Part shown: one piece after another, positions 1 through 12,500 of the stretch
Numbering within the stretch: position 1 is the first letter of the stretch
How the letters are laid out: each line of letters begins with the position of its first letter
Source: Polydactylus sextarius
Taxonomy: Eukaryota > Chordata > Actinopteri > Polynemidae
NCBI GenBank assembly: GCA_016801845.1
Contig: CM028923.1
Location: 10,919,001 to 10,983,000, forward strand
Length of the DNA: 64,000 bases
Reading direction: 5' to 3'
Position numbers and translations under genes: made by a program
The notes under the pieces: generated by a model
Database searches by the model: none
Told to the model about the DNA's origin: nothing
Seen by the model: the letters and a program-made list of their open reading frames with translations, nothing else

Positions 1-551
1 TCTCATACAATTCTTTAAGTTTACTAGTTTTGCTTTTTTATGCAGAGTGTGTTCTTTATTGTTATCCTTATTCTGTTTTTTATGTTGTGTATTGTAGCAC
101 TGTCATTTGGTCTTTAGCAAATGTATAGTTGTAATGTGTGTCTGTAGATAGGCTGTTTATGTCACCTGTCTATGGACAACAGTTGTAAATTAGCAGTTAT
201 GCTAAATCCGGCAATTTTACGTTATGTATTTACACTAATGTAAATGAAAATGCAATGTCCCTATTAAATAAACCAAACAAACAAACAAACATGGAAGTTG
301 CATTCGGCCACACAATTTGCTTAACTCTTAATGGCATTAGGGTTAGTTTATTATTAGCTTTGACTCCAAGACACTGTGCTGTATCAACTGAGAATATTAC
401 CTCAATCTGCAAGGTGACTTTATGCTTATTGTTTTGGCAGAGGTATGTTATGTAATATTTCACCACTGTTATCATTCATAATCTTTTCATTAAATTACTT
501 TGAACTGCGCAATCTCTTCACTGACGACACTGTGTGTTTTTGTGTTGACAG
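1..551. other. Intron sequence upstream of the first visible mucin exon
   Basis: This AT-rich stretch ends in the acceptor used by the exon at 552. I looked for the preceding D1 exon and found no open segment with mucin-like cysteine spacing. The short open frames at 255-455 and 230-475 have no recognisable content. The earlier exons (signal peptide and first half of D1) must lie left of the window. Confidence 0.5.
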
Positions 552-1468
552 TGTTTCCATTCCATACGACCATACCTACCAGCACATTTACCAGTACGGC
601 GTCTACACTAGGCTGAGGAGCCTGCTGCTTCCTCTGTGCGTCACTTGGCACAATGTACCTGGAGGAATAGACACTCTGTGGGTGAGTGGTGTACACTTAG
701 ATAGAGCAGGACTACAAACACAAAAATGTGCAACCTTAGACGTTTATTGGAATGTTTATAACTAGTTTAGAATAACAACGCTCTAATCTCACCCATTGAA
801 ACTTTTCTAATGACCTGTTCTTAAGGTGGAGCTGGAGCAGGAGCTGAGTGTTAACATGACTGGACTGTGTGGAAAACACATTGCTGCAGGTAAGCAGCTA
901 GGGCAGTAGTAGTATTAAAGCACTAACACTATAGGGGCAGCAGCAGCAGCACTAAAACATAAAACTAAAAACATTTTCACACATTCATAGAGTGATTCCA
1001 TGTATAGCACCTCTGTACACACTCAAACACTGATAGAACAGGGCACAATTTGAGGTTAAGTATCTTGTTCAGGGACACTGGGAATCGAACCAATGATGTG
1101 ACAATGAAATATTGGACAAACCTGCACTAACCCCAGAGTGACCGTTGCTATTAATCATCTGTGGAAACAGAAGTTGTGAAAAGTTGTATTACATGTGATA
1201 AGTGAGTGGTCTATGTAATTATAAGCTGTATTTAATGTAGGCTTTGTTGTAACATATTTGTTTTATTCAAACATTTTATAACATAGATGATAATATAAAT
1301 ATACAACATCTTTAATGTAAATTAGGTGACAAGCAGGAGCTGATCCAAGGCAGCGCACTCACTGATGGCACATGTCAAATCCGAGATCCTGACACTGGCA
1401 CAAGTACAGTAAGTGGACTGTCGCTATCACTGTTTCACTGGTGTGATGACGTCATGCTTTTCACTGTA

Positions 1469-1528
<60 letters not shown>

Positions 1529-4500
1529 CCTCTAGTTGAAGAACCTATGTACCTTGGATCACCTCCTTGCTTGTCCATGTCCTGCGGGGGTCTAAGCACC
1601 AGAGTGTAACTAGGACTTATCTCAGGTTGTCTAAGGTGTTAGGGTTAGGGTTTTATATTAATTTAATGTTTTAAAATGTAAATACAGCTGCAGGATTGAG
1701 GAAGAACTGTGGCACTTAGTGCCCGGCAGGATGTGGATAACCAAGAAGCCAATCCGTGGTATGGAAGTTCTTCAATTAAAAGATCCTTTCCCTCTAGACA
1801 CTAGTGGTGGTGAGAGGGAACATGATGATGTGAGTGTTGCCATGAGGTTGGTCTCTGATCAGTGACTTGACTGATCAGTGAGGGACACTGGCATTTATGG
1901 TTGGAGTGAAGGGGTGGAGGTGGGTTTTGAGGATAACACGGTGCTGAAATGACACCTGAATGAGTTCAGAGAGATGACATTTTTTTTATAATGGGGGGCA
2001 TTTTTGCCTTTAATCAGAGACAGTGTAGACAGACAGGAAACAGAGAGGAGAGTAGCCACTCAGCCATCCAGGCACCTCGAGGAGGACTTTTAAAACTTCA
2101 CAGCTTGTATGTGATTGGCTGAAGTCACTTAGTGGGCATGCGTCTTCCTGACTGAACTTTCACTAAACTCCATTTCTTTGATATTTGCAGGTATGCAGAA
2201 GCTTCTTTTCACTCACAGTGGGTTGTGTGGTAGGAAGCTTGGCTCATTACATGCAGCTCTGTGAGGAGAACATTGCCAGACATCAAAATATATATGTCAG
2301 GTGTTCTTTCTTAAAAGAAGTTATCATGATGTGTGACAAGAACAGCCCTGCCTGGATTGTATGGAGAACAGTATTACCATGTCGTGAGTGATCTTTAATG
2401 CTTTTATTGGCAAGTTTTTAATTTAAAAGCAATTCAAATTAGTAGTTATTATTAATTTTAGACTAAAATTATTGACTTTATCCGTAACTGATGTCTATGC
2501 TTTTGGATGTGACTGCAGCTAAAGATTCTTGTCCTGGAGACCTGTTATATGTAGAGCAGGGTGCTGCTTTTGTTCCCACCTGCTCCAATCCAAACCCCAG
2601 ATGCTGCAGCCAGGATGTCACAAGCTCCTGTGTCTGCCCAGAGGGTGAGTGCTATCTGATCGTATAATTTAATTCTTCACAAGTCTGTTTCTTAAGCTTC
2701 CTGCCTAGGCTGTACTGAACTTTGTGTGCAGGTATGGTGCTCAATGATCACACAGATGGTCACCACTGTGTGGACGTGTCCGACTGCACCTGTATCTTTA
2801 ATGGAAGGAGTTACCGTGCTGGGGAAAGACGTAGTACAAACTGTCAGTCATGGTAAGGAGGCAGGAATTAAGTTGCTCATACTGGTGGAATATCCATATC
2901 TGTTTATTGCTTAAGTTACTACTGTAAATTTAATTCTCATATCTCCTTAGTGTATGCAAGAGAGGGAAATGGCATTGCTCTGAAAAGGACTGCACAGATA
3001 TATGTCGCATTGAAGGGCAATTTGTAACAACATTTGATGGCAAACTATATGCTGTCCCTGGTAAATGTACATATGTGGTGGCAAAGGTACATTTCTCCCA
3101 CTATACCAACATAGTATTAAGAAATCTTTGTGATAGTGACTGACTTCTATAAAATTTCCTTTTTAAGGGTCTCAACTGGACAATAATTGTTCAGTTTTCT
3201 GAAAAGGTGACATGCTGCGAACTGACTAAAGTTGTCATTGAGATTGGTCAGGTATTACATTAACTTCAATATATTATAAACTATGAAATATATATTAAAA
3301 AAATATAAAAATATAAAATATTATATAAAAGCTCTTTTGATTTTGCAGGAAAACTATGTGTTCACATACAATAGTGTTAAAGTGGAAGATGTGGACATTA
3401 CTGAATTTCATCAGTCTGGTGAGAAGAAATTGGGAGCTAACCTCTCAGTGCTGTCCAACTCATCTACGATATTAACCAACACACATTTCGCTGATTCACT
3501 CTCATAATCTTCATCTCTCAACAGACAACACATGGGTTTTCTGGCAGTCCTCCATGTACGTCAATGTCCACACATCCTTTGGTCTCAAGGTCCAAGTCCA
3601 AGTGTTTCCTGAAATTCAGATCTACATCACTCTACTCAGAAGCTACACTGGCATAGTTAAAGGTTAGGGTGTCTACAAACACGTCAGTCAAATACTGTAC
3701 GATGGCACTCGCCTGCTATTAATGTTCCATATGATCAATGCTCTCATGAGCTTGTTGGATTCATTATTAGTGTTGTCTGTCTTTCAGGTCTTTGTGGGAA
3801 CAACAACAATGACACCACAGACGACTTCACCACTAGCAGCGGGATCACTGAGAGCTCGTCTCAAGCTTTTGCTCTGTCCTGGAGTGTGGGCACATGTGCA
3901 GTTAACATACCCAACACCTGCAGTAACACAGAGAATGGTACCAATGAAGAATATAAATATATGTAATGTTTGGTTGTCTGAATTCTGTACATGTGATATT
4001 TGGCAAATACTTCAACTGCAATGAATAAAACTTAATCTCTAAATTGTTTAGCAGATTTAATTGTTAAATCAATGCTTTATAATTAATATACAATTTTGCA
4101 GAAATTTTTGCGGAGGATAAGTGTTCTTTGCTGATCAACCCAACTGGAATATTTGCTGCATGCCATCGTCATATTGCAGTTGGTCCGTTCCACACCGTAA
4201 GAAGACTTTGACACATCAACCTAAATGTCCTAATATGAAGCAGTCATCCTTGTGTCAACATGAAACTGATTATTATTTTCAGGCTTGTATCCAGAGAACC
4301 TGTAGCTGTTGCAAAAGTCTGCAGCAGTGTTTATGTGTTGCTCTGGGCAACTATGCCAAAGCCTGCGCCACTGAAGGTGTTACAGTTGGTGACTGGAGGA
4401 GGGCAACCAACTGCAGTGAGTTCATTTTTAATAAATATCCAAATGTATGATACAGTAAAATAAATATGGAGCAGCTAATTTATACCTTTAAAAACTTGCT

Positions 4501-6525
4501 TCACAGCTGTGCAATGTCAAAAGAACCAAGAATTCTCCTACAACATGACAGCCAGTAACACAACATGCTGGTCCATGTCTCATCCTGGCCCTTACTGTTC
4601 ACCGTGTCCTCCTGTGGACGGTTGTGGTTGTCCAGGAGGAACACACCTGAACCAAGAAGGCAGGTGCACTCCAAAGACAGACTGTCCATGTTATTACGGT
4701 AATACAACAATACCACCAGGGAACTCTGAGATCAATGGACAACAATGGTGAGTTCATAAAATTTTGCTTTTGAAGTTGACTACAACTGTGATGTCAATAT
4801 CTCAGAAAAGAGTTATTGCTTTGTATATAAAATCCAATATTGTATCTTTTAAAGCACCTGTAAGAATGGAAAACTGAACTGTACTCATAGCCGTAAAGGT
4901 AAATAAGTATTCTTTCATCATGAGTTATTTTGAACATATTTTATAGCCATACTCTGTTAACAAATAATCTGGAACTTAATTTTGCTGCAATATCCACACG
5001 TTTATAACACGTTTTAATACTTACATATTTAATGACTGTTTACCTCAGTTTGCCAAGATCGGAAAGTTCATGTTCAATGCACAGAGTTCCCACGAGTTAA
5101 CACAGCTCAGAAAACCTGTGACAGTCTCAACAAACCACAGGTAGGTCAGCAGATATTACAGTGATGTAAAAGCCTGTCCATTGTTCATGTGTTGGTGACA
5201 TTCAAGCAGTTCCTAAACTAACTAGCTGTCATAACAATAAGTTCAATAATGGCCTATTTATTATGACCTATTTATTAAGGTTGTCACAGTCAGATTGTGA
5301 ACCTGAACCACTGGTATCTAAGGGCAGCTCTAGCTAACCGCGCTGTTGTGTAACTCAGTGGCAGTTTAGATTTAAACAGTTCTTTCATAACAACAGTGCT
5401 CGAACAAAGGAAGTAACTCTCTAAGACAAAGGGATCTAACAAAGCGGCAAAAGGCAAAAAATCCAAACATAACAGAGCTCCAAAGTTAACAGTCTCAACT
5501 AAAAGTAGGGATGTAGCAAATCCTGATTTTGGGGTACTGCTGAGTACCAAATGCACTGTTTAAGATTGTCCAAATCTGAAAATGAATATCGAATCATACT
5601 CCCATCATCAGTCTGTGACTGTCCCTCCTGTGTGGAAGTTGTGCTTTGGCCGCAGTGTATGGCACTGCTGCTACCTGCAGATTCTGTTATACCCAACTCA
5701 TACTCTGTCAGCAGGCCTGTCCCAACTGATTATTTTTTTTAAACAGTTAATCAATTATATTTTCCAATTAATCTACTAATCTATCAAATCATTTTTTGAT
5801 TAATCTAACTAATAATTTTTGGATTGCTGATTATTATTTCCATTACTCAATTAGTATAATCATTTACATAATATGAATATCGAAAAATTTCATTAATATT
5901 AGATATTCAAGTCATCCAGGATCAATACTGTTACTGTTACTGGCATTACACTGAAGCTGCTGGTTACTGTAACTCTAACTGCATTTCAAGAAAAAATAAA
6001 TAAAAACAAATTTTTCAGCAATGCAAATATATTTAAATCAAATAGTCTTTTACTGATTTTGCAAAGGAATAATTAAAATTTTGTTTGCAAAAAGGCTAAC
6101 ACAATTAGCGATTGCGGTAATTTTAACTTAACAAATGATCTTTTACCTTAACATGCTTAACATAAAACAAAACATAACAACATATGCATTTGTACTTAAA
6201 GGCATATATGTCCTAAACTCTGAGGAAAAAAAGGTTAAACTGCTTACTTTTGGTTTGGTACAACGATGAACGTGGAAAATGGAGACTTCCAGTAAATGAA
6301 CAAGGTAGTCACATGACACAGCAAATTAGGTGGATCTGAATTCTAATGACAGATCTGAAAAGACCTGCAACAGCAAAAATCAACCACTAGATGGCGACAA
6401 GGGTGTACAACGTGGACCAAAATCTGGAAACCATAACAAATGGAACATATTTCTTGTGATATATATATATTTGATTTTGTTATTGGATTGCAGGTCTTTC
6501 ACTTATTCTTTCTTTTAAAAAAAAA

Positions 6526-6562
<37 letters not shown>

Positions 6563-9500
6563 GTGAAATGTTTTGGTGTGATTCTCAGGGTGCCAGTACG
6601 ATCTGTGTGACTGGCTGTTACTGCCCACCTGGTTTGTATGAGGATTACAATGGAAGCTGTGTTCCTCAAGACAACTGTTCCTGTGTGTACAATAACAAAA
6701 TCTTCAAGGCAGGACACCAAGTCATGACTGATTGTAAAACATGGTAACACACAAATACAACAGCTACTTTAACTTATGGAGACATAAGATATTGTGAATA
6801 TAATAGTAATTTCCCTCCATGTAATTTCCCTCCATTCCTTCCCACAGTGTCTGTCATCAGGGACGGTGGCACTGCAATGATGAGCCATGTACCAGGACTT
6901 GTCGTGTATATGGAACTGGACATTATCAGACCTTTGACTCTAAATGGTACAGCTTTGATGGACACTGCCAATACACACTTGTAGAGGTGAGTCAGTTTAG
7001 AGCTGAACGTCAATATGATATACTTAACAACATTTACTTGTGTTTACACTATTGCAGTTTTTATTTTCTACTACAGTGCTATATGTTTTGTGTATTTTGC
7101 TTACTACTACTTTTTCCACTCTGTACTTTGTACTTCAGGATTACTGTGGAAATAGTGACGGCTCATTCTCTGTCAGAGTGGAGAACGTACCCTGCTGTGA
7201 TGAGGAGCTGACCTGTTCTCGCTCCATTGTGCTGGACATACAGGTGCAGATCTATTTATGTAACTCCCAATTCCCAGTCTTTATTTGATCATTTAATTTA
7301 ATTACATAGTGCTTAAGTAGCCATGGACCAAAAAATACAATAAAACACTGTTTGCTCATGAAAATGCTTAATAAGTGCTGCACCATGGGACGGTTACTGT
7401 TCTATCATGTATCATCTAGGGTATACTCACCCTAAAACTGAGGGATATGAGGGTGATCGAACCTCACCAAATGGGCTGGACTGTGAATCCTCAACTTTAC
7501 ACCATACACACTGTGGGACTCTACATTGTAATCTCACTGCCGAGCAAAGGGATTACTCTTATATGGGACAAGCACACCATGATCCTCATAAAGCTAGGGC
7601 CACAATGGAAGGTGAATGATGGATATCTTGAGACTGAGACTTGTGAAATTTAAAACAATATATGATACAATATTTTTTTCATACTTGCATGCTTAAAATT
7701 ACTTTTTAAATCATCTTTCTTGTAGAACCGAGTGTGTGGCCTCTGTGGGAATTTTGACAACAATGAGATGAATGACCTACAGATAAGTGGCTCAGCAGGT
7801 AAGCTTGTTTTCTCTTTAATTTATGATGCATAAATACATGTTATGTTAAAATGTTAAAATGGCCAATATAACAACAACAATCTCATTTTAGCTGTTTCCA
7901 GTGCCCTGGATTTTGGAAACAGCTGGAAAGTCGCCATACCGCCTTGTTCTGATGTGATCACTGAAAGATTTCCATGTGAACGCCACTCCTACTGTGCATT
8001 CTGGGCCCAGAAGCGCTGCAGGATCATCCTAGATGATCTTTTCAACAACTGCCACATAAAAGTACAATTTTTTAAAATATATTTAGCATGTCACTAACAT
8101 TTAGTCTGGGTTTCTATTCAGGCCCCCTTCAAATTTGAGAAGAAGGGTAGAATAGGGATATGGGTGTAAACTCAGATCAATAATGATCCAATAATTAGAG
8201 TGAACAGTCAGCACTGAACATTATTTTATCCCCATCAAATGCAGTAGAATACCAAAATTTGACTATCTAATCTCCTAGTCATGATCTGCTGGATATATTA
8301 CGACTCCCACATGCGGAAACACAAGGGATTGGAGTCAAATGCAGTTAAGTTCATGATTTATTAAACAAAATAAAAACAAAAGGCTCATGAGAGGAGGAAG
8401 ACAGATAAGACAATCCAAAACAGATCAAGGAATTAAAGTCTAAACAACAATACCAAAGACTTAAAAAAAGGTAAAACAGTCAGAGACAGGGAAACACACA
8501 GGGACCTAACATTATGTTTTGGCAATTGAAAGACAAAGCTACACACGTAGAGACTAATGAGACAAAGGAAGCACAAAGGCAGGAAGTAAAATGACATCAG
8601 ACACATACAGCTGGAGATTAATATTAACAAAAGAAAAACAGTGATCATCTACAATCCCTAGGTGGACCCATGGCCCTACTACCAAGCCTGTGTGCAGGAG
8701 TCCTGCTCCTGTGACTTTGAAGGGAAGTTTCTAGGCTTTTGCACAGCCGTCGCAGCCTACGCAGAGGCCTGCAGTGAAGTGAATGTGTGTGTAAAATGGA
8801 GGACACCTGATTTGTGTCGTAAGTTAAGACCCTTGTTTTCCACATGACATTTATTCAGTGTTAAAACCTGTCTTTTTCAGATAGTTGGACAACAATGCTA
8901 AAAAATGCTGCAAAACAATAAGTCAGTCTGTAATAAAGATATATTGTGATAATTTCACCCTAAGCGGTCTACTGTGACTACTACAACGCGCAGGGCCAGT
9001 GTACTTGGCACTATGAAGCCTGTGGTGAGACACTAATCTGCGGGAGAGGCAACATCACTCACAAGCTTGAAGGTAACCAGGCCTCCTGAGGTGAAGTGAG
9101 ATCTAATCTTCCAAATCGCTAAACTAAATTCGTACTCAACTGAATACATAAACAGAAAAAAAGCTTTATTGTTTATTAATGAGCCTTTGTTAACTGTAAC
9201 CATCTAAACATTGTTTATCTTTGGAAAAGGCTGCTACCCCAGATGCCCTGGAGATGCACCATACTATGATGAAATGACTGGTGAATGCACCAAATTAGAG
9301 AACTGCATTGAGCCTTCCACCAAACCAACAACTGTGCCTACTACAACTACGGCTGAAACATCAACAATGACTTCTTCTATTACTACCCCAGCAATAACTC
9401 TACCTACACTTCCAACCATACCCACTACGACCCATATATATACCACTCCCATCACAAGTACTTTACCCACCACAGAAAAAACTGAGCCCATATATATAAA

Positions 9501-12500
9501 CACTCCCCCAGCAACAACTCTACATTACAACAACCCATTTATATACCACTCCCATTACAAGTACTTTACCCACCACAGAAAAAACTGAGCTTTCCACCCA
9601 ACCAACAACTGCACCTACCACGGCTGAAACATCAACAATGACTTCTTCTATCACTACTTCAGCAACAACTCTACCTACACCTCCAACCATACCCACTACG
9701 ACCCATATATATACCACACCCATTACAAGTACTTTACCCACCACAGAAATAACTGAGCTTTCCACCAAACCAACAACTGCACCTACCACGGCTGAAACAT
9801 CGACAATGACTTCTTCGATCACTACCCCAGCAACAACTCTACCTACACCTCCAACCATACCCACTACGACCCATATATATACCACTCCCATTACAAGTAC
9901 TTTACCCACCACAGAAAAAACGGAGCTTTCCACCCAACCAACAACTGCACCTACCACGGCTGAAACATCGACAATGACTTCTTCTATCACTACTTCAGCA
10001 ACAACTCTACCTACACTTCCAACCATACCCACTACGACCCATATATATACCACACCCATTACAAGTACTTTACCCACCACAGAAATAACTGAGCTTTCCA
10101 CCCAACCAACAACTGCACCTACCACGGCTGAAACATCGACAATGACTTCTTCTATCACTACCCCAGCAACAACTCTACCTACACCTCCAACCATACCCAC
10201 TACGACCCATATATATACCACTCCCATTACAAGTACTTTACCCACCACAGAAAAAACGGAGCTTTCCACCCAATCAACAACTGCACCTACCACGGCTGAA
10301 ACATCGACAATGACTTCTTCTATCACTACTTCAGCGACAACTCTACCTACACTTCCAACCATACCCACTACGACCCATATATATACCACTCCCATTACAA
10401 GTACTTTACCCACCACAGAAATAACTGAGCTTTCCACCCAACCAACAACTGCACCTACCACGGCTGAAACATCGACAATGACTTCTTCTATCACTACCCC
10501 AGCAACAACTCTACCTACACCTCCAACCACACCTATTACCACCCATACCACTCCCATCACAAGTACTACACCTGTGTTGCTCTCAACATTGCCCCCACAC
10601 ACTCCAACAACCAGAAAACGTAGGTCAGAGGTGAATGTCTGTGCTATGAATCTTATTCCAATCTTTTAGTAATCTGAAAAGTTCGTTCCTTGTATGACCT
10701 CAACATTTTTTTCTGTTCTCAGCATGCCAATGTCCAGACATACTTACAAACAATTCAAGTAAGATCTGGCATTGCAATGAATCACGGATAGAGAAGTGTA
10801 AAATCTATACCTGTATGAATGGGACAATAACCGTGACCAATCGCAGATGTCCTCTGCCTACTTATCCCATCTGCCCCAGAAATAAGACCGTAGAAACCAT
10901 GGATGAATGTGGATGTAAAACATGGAAGTGTGACTGTAAGTGAAACTTCTTAGCCCTCTTTCATTTTCCCTTAATTTGTGTTCATAGTAGCATTTGCTTC
11001 TACACATACGCAAAAAGTACCCTGGACTCTGTCCTTATAAAACATATTGCTAAAACTAGGGGCTCTGGGAGGCTACCATACTGGCATTTAGCGTTTAATG
11101 TGCTCATTATCTCAATGCTCAATGTGTAAGCATGCTAACATTCACCAATAAACACTACATGCTTACAGCTGAAATGCAGCTGAAGCTGGTTTCTAGGGCT
11201 AGGTTGCTAGTGTGGCTGAAAGTTTTTTTTTTTTTTTTTTTTTACAGATTTCCTGTTCCATATCTGCTAAAATGACCTTTTCTCTTTTACCATATCCTTC
11301 ATAGGTCAATGTCAAGTAATGGGGGATCCTCACTACTTCTCTTTTGATGGTGTATACTTTACATTCTTGGAGAACTGCACTTACATCCTGGTAGAAGAGC
11401 AGTCACCACGTTTTAATCTGTCAGTTGCTGTGGACACCTTCTTCTGTATTCCGGGCTTTGCAGAATCTTGTGCTAAAAGCGTCATCCTGATGTATCAGGG
11501 CAATGTGGCTACTCTTAGTATCGTCCAAAATAAGAATGGAGAATCAACAGTACAGGTATCATATAGCTATACATGTTGTGAATGCCAATAACCATTTTTA
11601 TTTCAAGTATTTATGATACCAGGAAAGATTTAGACAGTGTATTTGATACTGATCAAATCTTCCTTAGGCGACTCTGAATAATATGACCATAATGCCACCA
11701 CACAAGGAGCATGGCTTGAGGTTTGAGACAACGGATTATGTGATGTCAATCTACCTCCCAGAGATCCGTTCTTATGTCTCACTCACCTCTTATTTTTACT
11801 TGGTGGTTAATCTGGCCATGGAGCACTTTTCCCACAACACCCAGGGACAGTGTGGTAACGTATTCACAGTAATATTCTACATATGTGGTTAACTGCATAT
11901 TGAATCTAATTCAGCAGTGTTCATTTTCTATAAACAGTACGTAGCACCCAGATTGACAAAAATTAATTCCAAGCAAACATGCCTGTGATGTAATATAACA
12001 AAATTGTAAGCATCCTGTTAAAAAGTGAGTTTTAATTCAGTTATCCAAGGCTGCGTATTCAGTTTGCTGCATGCATTCATGTTTTCATCATTCACATTTT
12101 ATTTGTGGATAGCAGAAATACAGCTTTTTTAAGGCTCTTTTCAAGGGCATGTCTGCATGCTTCTACTTCTACTGTTTGGGCTCGAGATACCAAGAAATGT
12201 GTTAATTGTAGGTAAAAGCTGTGAGCGTAGAGTTGGATGTTGTGTCCTTGTAATTGGATGGATATCCATTAAAATATGTATTGGCATAACACCGCACAAT
12301 ACGTCTTCACTGAGATGACCACTACATCTTCTGTCAAGGTGTATGTGGTGGACCCTCATGTATCCGCAGAGATGGGAGGATTGAGGACGACAGTTGCTGC
12401 GATAAGACAGCTGCCGATTGGGTGTATCCAAACCCTATGAAACCAGCCTGTTCTTCTGTACCAAAGAACTTACCCTGTATTACTTTGACCACAGCATCTC

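Larger units (their letters stand above)
552..2852 (+). other. Mucin D1 assembly, second half (VWD end, C8, TIL, E)
   Basis: Exons are 552-681, 826-889, 1326-1408, 2191-2383, 2519-2644 and 2732-2852. The first two read as the end of a VWD domain (YQYGVYTRLRSLLLPL, then MTGLCGKH). The third links to the C8 exon (2191-2383), which has about six cysteines. The fourth and fifth give a TIL module ending in DCTCIFNGRSYRAGE. Junction phases agree throughout. In D1 of most gel-forming mucins the GLCG core is preceded by cysteine (CGLCG); here that position is Thr. Confidence 0.75.
4855..9072 (+). other. Mucin D'-D3 assembly
   Basis: Exons are 4855-4898, 5049-5140, 6589-6743, 6848-6986, 7139-7243, 7420-7611, 7726-7798, 7892-8061, 8662-8818 and 8965-9072. 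The D' TIL reads GCYCPPGLYED. D3 opens with CRVYGTGHYQTFDSKWYSFD and contains DYCGNSDGSFSV, the CGLCGNFDNNEMND motif, and a C8 domain ending in WRTPDLC. In VWF and the gel-forming mucins D3 makes the N-terminal interchain disulfides, and its CGLC motif is intact here. The 8062-8661 intron is mostly filled by a repeat-like segment reaching the acceptor. Confidence 0.82.

Noticed and set aside
342..416. Possible earlier mucin D1 exon flanked by TTATTAG and GTGACT
   Set aside because: The translation lacks VWD-like sequence, and the phase into the 552 exon could not be confirmed.
1639..1650. Two TTAGGG units, as in a telomere
   Set aside because: Two units are too few and lie in an ordinary intron, so this is chance or a trivial interstitial match.
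9458..9578. Possible 121-bp intron inside the PTS exon that would restore the frame
   Set aside because: It has GT and AG ends and the right length modulo three, but identical words recur in each unit and the donor is poor. A repeat assembly error is the simpler reading.
9520..10602. Minus-strand open frame of 360 codons, rich in Val and Gly
   Set aside because: It is the complement of the Thr/Pro repeat. The lack of stops follows from the repeat's codon make-up, and the 168-bp period carries it along. There is no promoter, splice logic or known domain.
12141..12431. Minus-strand 96-codon open frame overlapping the mucin D4 exon
   Set aside because: It overlaps a well-supported coding exon on the other strand and has no recognisable domain.
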